In this document: one piece after another, positions 1-6,988 of the stretch
Layout of the letters: each line of letters begins with the position of its first letter
Position numbering within the stretch: the first letter of the stretch is position 1
Notes under the pieces: generated by a model
What the model was told of the DNA's origin: nothing
The model's input: only the letters and a program-made list of their open reading frames with translations
Databases searched by the model: none
Position numbers and translations under genes: made by a program
Assembly (NCBI GenBank): GCA_943370145.1
Contig: CALRPY020000058.1
Location: 1 to 29,013 of the forward strand
Direction of reading: 5' to 3'
Length of the DNA: 29,013 nucleotides
From: Ga0077536 sp943370145
GTDB lineage: Bacteria > Pseudomonadota > Gammaproteobacteria > Ga0077536

Positions 1-1
1 C

Positions 2-136
2 CGCCAGGGGCTCATGCTCTACGACTGGCTGCCGCGGATGCCCGAGAAGTACTTTCGGCCGCTCATCGACGCGTTTTCGGAAAACCTCGCACAGCAACGC
101 GGCCTTGCTATCGTCTTCGCCCAATCGGCAAATTGA
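2..136 (+). CDS. 3' end of an unidentified protein (partial)
   Basis: An open frame enters from the left edge and runs 44 codons to a TGA at 134-136. The visible C-terminus contains LYDWLPRMPEKYFRPL and ends in FAQSAN. The amino-acid make-up (mixed aromatic, charged and aliphatic residues, no low-complexity arginine/alanine bias) looks like real protein rather than a shadow frame, and it stops just before the intergenic repeats begin. I do not recognise the family from this fragment. The gene is on the plus strand and converges with tldD, so the repeat array lies between two 3' ends. Confidence 0.45.
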   Translation, partial: RQGLMLYDWLPRMPEKYFRPLIDAFSENLAQQRGLAIVFAQSAN

Positions 137-148
137 GGGGATGACTGA

Positions 149-173
149 GGTGTCAGATTTTAAATCTGACACC
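149..173. repeat. REP-like palindrome, copy 1
   Basis: A palindrome GGTGTCAGATTT/AAATCTGACACC with a one-base centre T, followed by TTTTCTC. It lacks the left GAGAAAA arm of the other copies. A right-arm fragment (GACACCTTTTCTCG) follows at once at 181-194. It sits 12 bases after the stop of the upstream partial gene. Confidence 0.85.
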
Positions 174-180
174 TTTTCTC

Positions 181-486
181 GACACCTTTTCTCGGTCGAC
201 GATCGGCTCGCGGTCAACGGCGGAGGGGGCTGAGGCCAAGCCGGACAGGCGCAGCGCGCCTAGCCTCTGGAAGGCGTCAGAGTCGAAGTCCGCTTGCGCC
301 GGTGCGGGAGAAAAGGTGTCAGATTTCAAATCTGACACCTTTTCTCGGTCGACGATGGGCTCGCGGTCAACGGCGGAGGCGGCTGAGGGCGAGCCGGACA
401 GGCGCAGCGCGCCTAGCCTCTGGAAGGCGCCAGAGTCGAAATCCGCTTGCGCCGGTGCGGGAGAAAAGGTGTCAGATTTCAAATCT
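181..486. repeat. Two tandem copies of a 153-bp unit containing a REP-like palindrome
   Basis: Unit 1 is 181-333 and unit 2 is 334-486, with an exact 153-base period. By eye they differ at about six positions (roughly 96% identity). Each starts in the right arm of the palindrome (GACACCTTTTCTCGGTCGAC) and ends in the left arm of the next, so the duplication boundaries lie within the palindromes. A third start at 487 diverges after about 14 bases. This suggests recent duplication by slippage or recombination between palindromes. Open frames on both strands across it are by-products of the repeat. Confidence 0.9.
308..346. repeat. REP-like palindrome, copy 2 (full length)
   Basis: A perfect 39-base inverted repeat: arms of 19 bases (GAGAAAAGGTGTCAGATTT and its complement) around a single central C. 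As RNA it would form a stable stem ending in a U-rich TTTTCTC, so it could also act as a bidirectional terminator. Palindromes of this general kind are commonly mobilised by RAYT (REP-associated tyrosine) transposases; none is seen in this window. Confidence 0.9.
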
Positions 487-499
487 GACACCTTTTCTC
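461..499. repeat. REP-like palindrome, copy 3 (full length)
   Basis: Identical to the copy at 308-346, including the central C, and 153 bases from it, as expected from the tandem duplication. The following bases hold a degenerate third right arm (ACAGACACCTTCTCTC, about 500-515). From there to 618 I see no gene or further repeat, only a short unsupported reading frame. Confidence 0.9.
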
Positions 500-618
500 G
501 ACAGACACCTTCTCTCCCAACGCGATGCGCTACCTGCTGCACCGGATGCCCGACGCGATCTCGCGGTGGTGAGTTCGGTCGACCTGCTGAGCGTCGTCCG
601 TCCGGCCCTGGTGCTGCG

Positions 619-657
619 GAGAAAAGGTGTCAGATTTTAAATCTGACACCTTTTCTC
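619..657. repeat. REP-like palindrome, copy 4 (full length)
   Basis: The same 39-base inverted repeat with a central T instead of C. It is outside the tandem duplication and about 65 bases from the 3' end of tldD, where it could terminate transcripts from either side. Nothing further is recognised in 658-723. Confidence 0.9.
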
Positions 658-723
658 CCCCTCACCTCGCCCGCCTGCTGGAGAGATCGGCGCCGGCGGG
701 ACCGGCCTGTCCCCACCGCCGCC

Positions 724-2178
724 TCAGGTCGCCGTGCCGCCGACGGTGAGCCCGTCGATGCGGAGCGTCGGCTGGCCGACCCCGACGGGGACCGACTGGC
801 CGTTCTTGCCGCAGGTGCCGACGCCGTTATCGAGCTGGAGATCGTTGCCGATCATCGATACGCGGGTCAGCACGTCCGGCCCGTTGCCGACCAGCGTCGC
901 GCCCTTCACGGGCGCGGTGATGCGGCCGTCCTCGATGAGATAGGCCTCGCTCGCGCTGAACACGAACTTGCCGTTCGTGATGTCGACCTGGCCGCCGCCG
1001 AAGCTCACCGCGTACAGGCCGCGCTTGACGGAGGCGATGATCTCGGCCGGGTCGCGCTCGCCGGCGCGCATGTAGGTGTTCGTCATGCGCGGCATCGGCC
1101 GATGCGCGTAGGACTGGCGGCGCCCGTTGCCGGTGGGCGCGACCCCCATCAGCCGCGCGTTCTGCTTGTCCTGCAGGTAGCCGCGCAGGATGCCGTCCTC
1201 GATCAGCACCGTGCAGCCGCCGGGCGTGCCCTCGTCGTCGATCGCGAGCGAGCCGCGGCGGTTCGGCGGCGTCGCATCGTCGACGACCGTGCAGCCGGGC
1301 GCCGCGACGCGTTCGCCGACGCGGCCGGCGAAGGCCGAGGTGCCCTTGCGGTTGAAGTCGCCCTCGAGGCCGTGGCCGATGGCCTCGTGCAGCAGGATCC
1401 CGGGCCAGCCGGGCCCGAGCACCACGACCATCTCGCCGGCTGGCGCGGGCCGCGCGTCCAGGCTCACGAGCGCCTGGCGCAGGGCCTCGTCGGCAATGGC
1501 CTCGGCGTGGCCGTCATGCAGGAAGTGCTCGTAGCCGTAGCGGCCGCCGCCGCCGTAGGACGCCGACTCGCGGCGACCGTCCTGCTCGACGATCACCGAC
1601 ACGTTCAGCCGCACCAGCGGCCGCACGTCGGTGGCGAAGGTGCCGTCGGAGGCGGCCACGAGGATCTGCGAGTGGCGCCCGACCAGGCCCACCATGACCT
1701 GCCGCACGCGCGGGTCGGCGGCGCGGACGCGGGCGTCCAGCCGGCGCAGCATGGCCAGCTTGTCGTCGGTGGCGACCGAGGACAGCGGGTCGATGGCCGC
1801 GTAGCGGGCGGGCAGGGGGGACGCCCCGGCCGCCGCCGCGAGGCGCACGTCGCGCGACTGGCCCTGGCGGCTGATGGCCCGCGCGGCGCGTGCCGCGTTC
1901 TCCAGGGCCAGCGGCGTGAAGTCGTCCGAATAGGCGAAACCGGTCTTCTCGCCGGCCACGGCGCGCACGCCCACGCCCTGGTCGATGCCGTGCGAGCCTT
2001 CCTTGACGATGCCGTCCTCGAGGCTCCAGGACTCGCCGCGCGAGCGTTCGAAATAGAGGTCGGCAAGGTCCACCTGCGGACCGGCCAGCGTGTGCAGGAC
2101 GCGTTCCAGGGCCGGCAGATCCAGGCCGGCGGCTTCGAGCAGGGGCTTGTGCGTAGAGACGGTCAGGGTGTCTGGCAT
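724..2178 (-). CDS. tldD: TldD metalloprotease subunit
   Basis: A 484-residue protein, the usual TldD length. TldD pairs with TldE (PmbA) to form a cytosolic heterodimeric zinc protease that degrades unfolded peptides, processes microcin B17 and degrades the CcdA antitoxin in E. coli. The sequence has the HExxxH zinc motif in HEAIGHGLEGD (His264, Glu265, His269), followed by the glycine- and asparagine-rich C-terminal domain (for example GTCGKNGQSVPVGVGQP). The start ATG at 2178 gives an N-terminus (MPDTLTV...) typical of the family, though no clear Shine-Dalgarno is visible. The frame stays open further upstream but that is overlap with the aminotransferase gene. The partner tldE is not in this window. 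Divergent from the aminotransferase operon. Confidence 0.95.
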   Translation of the reverse strand: MPDTLTVSTHKPLLEAAGLDLPALERVLHTLAGPQVDLADLYFERSRGESWSLEDGIVKEGSHGIDQGVGVRAVAGEKTGFAYSDDFTPLALENAARAARAISRQGQSRDVRLAAAAGASPLPARYAAIDPLSSVATDDKLAMLRRLDARVRAADPRVRQVMVGLVGRHSQILVAASDGTFATDVRPLVRLNVSVIVEQDGRRESASYGGGGRYGYEHFLHDGHAEAIADEALRQALVSLDARPAPAGEMVVVLGPGWPGILLHEAIGHGLEGDFNRKGTSAFAGRVGERVAAPGCTVVDDATPPNRRGSLAIDDEGTPGGCTVLIEDGILRGYLQDKQNARLMGVAPTGNGRRQSYAHRPMPRMTNTYMRAGERDPAEIIASVKRGLYAVSFGGGQVDITNGKFVFSASEAYLIEDGRITAPVKGATLVGNGPDVLTRVSMIGNDLQLDNGVGTCGKNGQSVPVGVGQPTLRIDGLTVGGTAT

Positions 2179-2208
2179 GGCGGGCAGGGGGTCCAAACGG
2201 CTTCCGGT

Positions 2209-2237
2209 TTGACAGTCGCACGACGCCCCGGTAGCTT
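2209..2237 (+). promoter_or_regulatory. Candidate sigma-70 promoter for the aminotransferase/hom/thrC run
   Basis: A perfect -35 TTGACA at 2209-2214, a 17-base spacer, and a weaker -10 TAGCTT at 2232-2237. It lies in the 108-base divergent gap between tldD and the aminotransferase gene and would start a transcript about 40 bases before the coding start. The perfect -35 and ideal spacing support it; the -10 matches only three of six consensus bases. Confidence 0.45.
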
Positions 2238-2286
2238 TCGCACCCGCGTCATCGCGCTCTTTTCCACCCCACGAAGTGTAACCACC

Positions 2287-3465
2287 TTGGCCAGAGAATT
2301 CCCGCGTATTCAGCGTCTTCCACCGTACGTGTTCAACGTGGTCGGCGAGCTCAAGATGGCTGCCCGGCGGCGCGGCGAGGACATCATCGACCTCAGCATG
2401 GGCAATCCCGACCAGCCGACGCCGCAGCACATCGTCGACAAGCTGGTGGAGGCCGCCCAGCGCGGCGACACCCACCGCTACTCGGTGTCGAAGGGCATCC
2501 CGCGCCTGCGGCGCGCGATCAGCAACTGGTACAAGACGCGCTACGACGTGTCGATCGATCCGGACTCGGAAGCGATCGTCACCATCGGCTCCAAGGAAGG
2601 CCTGGCCCACCTCGCGCTGGCGACGGTCGACCACGGCGACGTCGTGCTGGTGCCAAACCCGTCCTACCCGATCCATCCCTACGGCTTCGTGATCGCCGGC
2701 GCCGACATCCGCCACGTGCCGATCGGGCCGGGCATCGACTTCTTCTCCGAGCTCACGAACGCGATCCGCAACTCGTGGCCGAAGCCGAAGATGCTGCTGC
2801 TCAATTTCCCGAGCAACCCGACCACGCAGTGCGTGGAACTCGATTTCTTCCACCACGTCGTCGAGATCGCGCGCGAGCACGGCATCTACGTCATCCACGA
2901 TCTCGCCTATGCGGACCTCGTGTTCGACGGCTACACCGCGCCCTCGATCATGCAGGTGCCGGGCGCGAAGGACATCGCCGTCGAGTTCTTCACGCTGTCG
3001 AAGAGCTACAACATGCCGGGTTGGCGCATCGGCTTCATGGTCGGCAATCCCGACCTGGTGCACGCGCTGGGCCGCATCAAGTCCTACCTCGACTACGGCA
3101 TGTTCACGCCGGTGCAGATCGCCGCGATCACCGCGCTCGAAGGCCCGCAGGACTGCGTGCACGAAATCCGCGACATGTACCAGCAGCGCCGCGACGTGCT
3201 GTGCGACGGCCTCAACGCCGCCGGCTGGCAGGTCGAGCGCCCGAAGGGCACGATGTTCGTGTGGGCGCAGATCCCCGAACCCTTGCGCGCGCTGGGCTCG
3301 CTCGAGTTCTCGAAGAAGATGCTGCTCGAGGCCAAGGTTGCGGTCTCGCCGGGCATCGGCTTCGGTGACTACGGCAACGATTACGTGCGCTTCGCGCTGA
3401 TCGAGAATCCCCATCGCACGCGGCAGGCCGTGCGGGGTATCAAGGAAATGTTGAAGAACGTCTAG
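2287..3465 (+). CDS. alaC: PLP-dependent aminotransferase, AlaC (glutamate-pyruvate) type
   Basis: A fold-type I class I/II aminotransferase of 392 residues; E. coli AlaC has about 412. Family members make alanine from pyruvate and glutamate, and some act on other amino acids. The sequence has MGNPDQPTP near the N-terminus, NFPSNPTTQ, the YAD segment, and SKSYNMPGWRIGF carrying the PLP lysine (Lys239). The start is inferred to be TTG at 2287: the family begins close to EFPRIxRLPPYVF, which follows directly, and the first in-frame ATG (2356) would remove this conserved segment. The frame is open far upstream, but that overlaps tldD and is spurious. The gene lies 56 bases before hom, an arrangement common in proteobacteria, so a role in the aspartate/alanine amino-acid network is likely. 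Exact substrate is not certain. Confidence 0.88.
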   Translation: MAREFPRIQRLPPYVFNVVGELKMAARRRGEDIIDLSMGNPDQPTPQHIVDKLVEAAQRGDTHRYSVSKGIPRLRRAISNWYKTRYDVSIDPDSEAIVTIGSKEGLAHLALATVDHGDVVLVPNPSYPIHPYGFVIAGADIRHVPIGPGIDFFSELTNAIRNSWPKPKMLLLNFPSNPTTQCVELDFFHHVVEIAREHGIYVIHDLAYADLVFDGYTAPSIMQVPGAKDIAVEFFTLSKSYNMPGWRIGFMVGNPDLVHALGRIKSYLDYGMFTPVQIAAITALEGPQDCVHEIRDMYQQRRDVLCDGLNAAGWQVERPKGTMFVWAQIPEPLRALGSLEFSKKMLLEAKVAVSPGIGFGDYGNDYVRFALIENPHRTRQAVRGIKEMLKNV

Positions 3466-3521
3466 CCGCGACGCGCGGTTTCCGCCGCGCCGCCCGTGGC
3501 CCCTGAACGAGGCCTGCTCTC

Positions 3522-4841
3522 ATGGCAAACCTTCCCCCTGTGAAGATCGGACTGCTGGGGCTCGGCACCGTCGGCGGCGGCACCGTCACGGTGCTGCGCC
3601 GGAACGCGGCGCTGATCGCCGCGCGCGCCGGCCGGCGTATCGAGGTCGCCTGCGCGAGCGCGCGCGACGTCACGAAGGCGCGCGGACTCGCGCTCGACGG
3701 GATCACGCTGCACGCCGATCCGCAGCGCGTGGTCGACGACCCCGAGGTGCAGATCGTCGTCGAACTGATCGGCGGCATCGAACCGGCACGCAGTCTCGTG
3801 CTGCGGGCGCTGGCCAACGGCAAGCACGTCGTCACCGCGAACAAGGCGCTGATCGCGCTGCACGGCTACGAGATCTTCGACGCCGCGCAGAGCAGGGGCC
3901 TGATGGTCGCGTTCGAGGCCGCGGTGGCCGGCGGCATCCCGGTGATCAAGGTGATGCGCGAGGCGCTCGCCGGCAACGACATCCAGTGGCTCGCCGGCAT
4001 CATCAACGGCACCTGCAATTTCATCCTGTCGGCGATGAGCGACGAGGGCGGCGACTTCGGCGAAGTGCTGAAGGAAGCGCAGCGCCTCGGTTACGCGGAA
4101 GCCGACCCGTCCTTCGACGTCGACGGCATCGACGCCGCGCACAAGCTGACGATCCTGGCGGCGCTGGCCTTCGGCATCCCGCTGCAGTTCGCCCGCGTGC
4201 ACGTCGAGGGCATCCGCGGCATCACGAAGGAGGACGTCGCGTTCGCGGCGCGCCTCGGTTACCGCATCAAGCATCTCGGCATCGCGCGGCAGCGGAAGAA
4301 CGGCATCGAGCTGCGGGTGCATCCGGCCTTCGTGCCGGCGCGCGCGCCGCTCGCCAACGTCAACGGCGTGATGAACGGGGTGATGGTGCGCGGCGACGCC
4401 GCGGGCCCGGTGCTGCTGTCCGGGGCCGGGGCCGGGGCTGAACCGACGGCATCCTCGGTCGTCGCCGATCTCGTCGACGTCGTGCGGGCGCTGACCTCGG
4501 ACCCCGAGAACCGCGTGCCGCATCTCGCCTTCCAGCCCGATTCGCTCGACGACCAACCCATCCTCGACATCGCCGACGTCGAGACCGCGTACTACCTGCG
4601 GCTGCTCGCCGCCGACGAGCCCGGCGTGCTCGCCGACGTCACACGCATCCTCGCCGACCTCGGCATCAGCATCGAGGCGATCATGCAGCTCGACTGCGCC
4701 GACGATCCGCCGGCGGTGCCGGTGGTCATCCTCACCCACGTGGTGAAGGAACAGGCGATGAATGCGGCCATCGCCCGTATCGAAGCCCTGCCGGCCATCC
4801 GCACGCCGGTCAACCGTATTCGCGTGGAGTCGCTGGCATGA
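3522..4841 (+). CDS. hom: Homoserine dehydrogenase
   Basis: 439 residues. Reduces aspartate semialdehyde to homoserine with NAD(P)H, the branch-point step for threonine and methionine. Domains in order: a Rossmann fold with GLLGLGTVGGG near residue 8, the catalytic homoserine dehydrogenase domain with AGIINGTCNFILSAM and the AHKLTILAALAFG helix, and a C-terminal ACT domain (LLAADEPGVLADVTRIL, about residues 350-430) that usually binds threonine for feedback inhibition. This is the monofunctional form, not fused to aspartokinase. The ATG at 3522 follows a GAGG-containing leader. The stop overlaps the thrC start by 4 bases (ATGA), so the two are translationally coupled. Confidence 0.97.
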   Translation: MANLPPVKIGLLGLGTVGGGTVTVLRRNAALIAARAGRRIEVACASARDVTKARGLALDGITLHADPQRVVDDPEVQIVVELIGGIEPARSLVLRALANGKHVVTANKALIALHGYEIFDAAQSRGLMVAFEAAVAGGIPVIKVMREALAGNDIQWLAGIINGTCNFILSAMSDEGGDFGEVLKEAQRLGYAEADPSFDVDGIDAAHKLTILAALAFGIPLQFARVHVEGIRGITKEDVAFAARLGYRIKHLGIARQRKNGIELRVHPAFVPARAPLANVNGVMNGVMVRGDAAGPVLLSGAGAGAEPTASSVVADLVDVVRALTSDPENRVPHLAFQPDSLDDQPILDIADVETAYYLRLLAADEPGVLADVTRILADLGISIEAIMQLDCADDPPAVPVVILTHVVKEQAMNAAIARIEALPAIRTPVNRIRVESLA

Positions 4842-5974
4842 GCACGACGGGTAATCACTATCTGGGCCTCATCGACCGCTACCGCGATCGCCTGCCGGTC
4901 GCGCCGGGCATGAAGCTCATCTCGCTCGTCGAGGGCGACACGCCGCTGATCCCGCTCGAGAACCTGTCGCGGGCGGCCGGCCATGACGTGAAGATCTACG
5001 CGAAATTCGAAGGCCTGAACCCGACCGGTTCCTTCAAGGACCGCGGCATGACGATGGCGGTGACGCAGGCCGTGCACGAAGGCACGCGCGCCGTGATCTG
5101 CGCCTCGACGGGCAACACCTCTGCATCCGCGGCGGCTTACGCCGCGCGCGCCGGCATCCGCGCCTTCGTGCTGATCCCGGACGGCAAGATCGCCCTCGGC
5201 AAGCTCGCGCAGGCGATGATCCAGGGCGCGGTCGTGATCCAGATCCAGGGCAACTTCGACGACGGCATGCGCATCGTCAAGGAGATGGCGGACGCGGGCC
5301 CGATCTCGATCGTGAACTCGATCAACCCGTATCGCCTGCAGGGGCAGAAGACCGCGGCCTTCGAAATCTGCGATGCGCTCGGCCGCGCGCCGGACTATCA
5401 CTGCATCCCGGTCGGCAACGCCGGCAATATCAGCGCCCACTGGGTCGGGTACTCGGAGTACGCGGGCGTGAAGCCGCGCACGGCCGCGTGCGCGTTCTGC
5501 GCGGACACCTGCCGCTTCGAGCGGCCCGCCGTGGTCTCGAACCGGCCGGTGATGGTCGGTTACCAGGCCGCCGGCGCGGCGCCCTTCCTGCGCGGCGGGC
5601 CGGTCGAGGATCCCGAAACCGTGGCCACCGCCATCCGCATCGGCAATCCGCAGTCCTGGGACCTCGCGTGGGCCGCGGTGCGCGAGTCTGGCGGCTGGTT
5701 CGACGAACTGACGGACGAGGAAATCCTGAGGGCGCAACGCCTGCTCGCCGAGCGCGAGGGCGTGTTCTGCGAGCCGGCCTCGGCGATCTCCGTGGGCGGC
5801 CTGCTGCGCGACATCGAGCGCGGCAAGATCAAGGCCGGCAGCACCATCGCCTGCACGCTGACCGGCCACGGCCTGAAGGATCCGGATACCGCGATCAAGC
5901 AGAGCCAGGGCCAGGTCCTGCAGATTCCGGCCCAGACGGATCTCGTCAAGCGCGCGATACTCGACCGCCTCTGA
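4838..5974 (+). CDS. thrC: Threonine synthase
   Basis: 378 residues. PLP enzyme converting O-phosphohomoserine to threonine, the last step after hom. The PLP lysine is Lys67 in NPTGSFKDRGM; STGNTSASAAAYAARAG and PVGNAGNISAHW follow, the latter being the phosphate-binding glycine loop. Compared with the roughly 350-residue bacterial form it carries an insertion between GYSEYAG and GYQAAGAAPFLRGG that includes Cys218-x2-Cys221-x3-Cys225 and the stretch ending SNRPVM, described further in the findings. The start overlaps the hom stop. A 3-base gap separates it from the next gene, consistent with one transcript. Confidence 0.95.
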   Translation: MSTTGNHYLGLIDRYRDRLPVAPGMKLISLVEGDTPLIPLENLSRAAGHDVKIYAKFEGLNPTGSFKDRGMTMAVTQAVHEGTRAVICASTGNTSASAAAYAARAGIRAFVLIPDGKIALGKLAQAMIQGAVVIQIQGNFDDGMRIVKEMADAGPISIVNSINPYRLQGQKTAAFEICDALGRAPDYHCIPVGNAGNISAHWVGYSEYAGVKPRTAACAFCADTCRFERPAVVSNRPVMVGYQAAGAAPFLRGGPVEDPETVATAIRIGNPQSWDLAWAAVRESGGWFDELTDEEILRAQRLLAEREGVFCEPASAISVGGLLRDIERGKIKAGSTIACTLTGHGLKDPDTAIKQSQGQVLQIPAQTDLVKRAILDRL

Positions 5975-5977
5975 TCG

Positions 5978-6988
5978 ATGCCGCCGGGCGCGCGCCGTCT
6001 GAGCCTGCTGTTGCCGGGCCTCGTGCCCGGCGCAGCGCCGGCGGCACCCCTGCCCGCGCCCCTGGCCAGGCTGCTGGCGCGCGCGGACTGGCAGGCCACC
6101 CCCCGCTCGACCACCACCGCCCTGCTCGCCGCCTTCGCCTATCCGCCGGACTGCGGCCTCGCGCCGCTGATGGCGCTGGAAGACCTCGACCGCCCGCCTG
6201 GCGAAGACTGGCTGCGCGCCGACCCGGTGCACCTGCGTGCCGATGCCAAGCTCGTGATGCTGGTGGCGCCAGCGCCCGGCGACCCCGCTGACGACGAGGC
6301 GAATGAAATGCTCGAGGGGCTGTGCGCGGCGCTGCCCGAATGTGAATGGCGACGGGGCCGGCACGCCAGCCGCTGGTACGCCCGCGTGCCCGGTCTGGAC
6401 GCGACGCCGCGGCTCGGCCCCGCGTGGTTGAATGGCCGTTCGCTGTCACCGTTCTTCCCCCAGGATGCGGTGCACCGTCGCTGGCGGCGGCTGACGAGCG
6501 AGGCACAGATGGTGATGCACGGCGCGCCGGCCAACGCGCGGCGCGAGGCGCGTGGCGCGATCACCCTCAATGCACTGTGGCTGTGGGGTGGCGGGCCGGT
6601 CGTGCGCAGCGTCGATACCGCCGCGCCCGCTGCCGTGTTCGGCAGCGATCTGCTCCTCGCCGGCGCCGCCCGCGCCTGCGCCGTAAGCCGGCACCCGCGA
6701 CCCGATGCGGCCGCGGCCGCATCGGCCCTGGCGAGGGGACAGGTGCTCGTGGTCTGCGGCGCGCCATTCGGCATGGCCGAGGCCGGCGTGCCCGAATCCG
6801 CGATCCTGGACGACGCGGCGACCTGGGCTACGCTCGCGTGGCAGCTCCTGCGCAGCGGCCAGGCCGATTCGATCGAACTCATCGGCGAGGGCCTGCGCGG
6901 ACAGCTGACGCCGTCCGCACGTTTCCGCTTCTGGCGCCGGCCGACGGTTCAATTCGGCGATCCGCACGCCGTGGGGGCGGCGCCATGA
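5978..6988 (+). CDS. RpfE-like hypothetical protein upstream of recJ
   Basis: 336 residues, rich in arginine, alanine and proline, no signal peptide or membrane segment. I recognise it mainly by place: in Xanthomonas the gene directly before recJ-prfB-lysS is rpfE, whose homologues are annotated as RpfE-type regulatory or phosphoglycerate-mutase-like proteins. Visible landmarks are RLSLLLPGLVPG at the N-terminus, GPAWLNGRSLSPFFPQD and NALWLWGGGP in the middle, and a C-terminal FRFWRRPTVQF. The WLWGGG segment recalls alkaline-phosphatase-superfamily phosphoglycerate mutase relatives, but no full metal-binding set is visible, so enzymatic activity is doubtful. The stop overlaps the recJ start by 4 bases (ATGA), implying coupled translation. 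Function unknown. Confidence 0.8.
   Translation: MPPGARRLSLLLPGLVPGAAPAAPLPAPLARLLARADWQATPRSTTTALLAAFAYPPDCGLAPLMALEDLDRPPGEDWLRADPVHLRADAKLVMLVAPAPGDPADDEANEMLEGLCAALPECEWRRGRHASRWYARVPGLDATPRLGPAWLNGRSLSPFFPQDAVHRRWRRLTSEAQMVMHGAPANARREARGAITLNALWLWGGGPVVRSVDTAAPAAVFGSDLLLAGAARACAVSRHPRPDAAAAASALARGQVLVVCGAPFGMAEAGVPESAILDDAATWATLAWQLLRSGQADSIELIGEGLRGQLTPSARFRFWRRPTVQFGDPHAVGAAP

Noticed and set aside
153..640. Open frames of 112-129 codons on both strands over the palindromes
   Set aside because: They are made of the 153-bp repeat and palindromes, contain the same KVSDLKSDTFS-type peptide several times, and have no family likeness.
316..2286. A plus-strand frame continuous with the aminotransferase for 650 extra codons
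   Set aside because: It lies opposite tldD, is Ala/Arg/Gly-biased and shows no similarity; the real start is near 2287.
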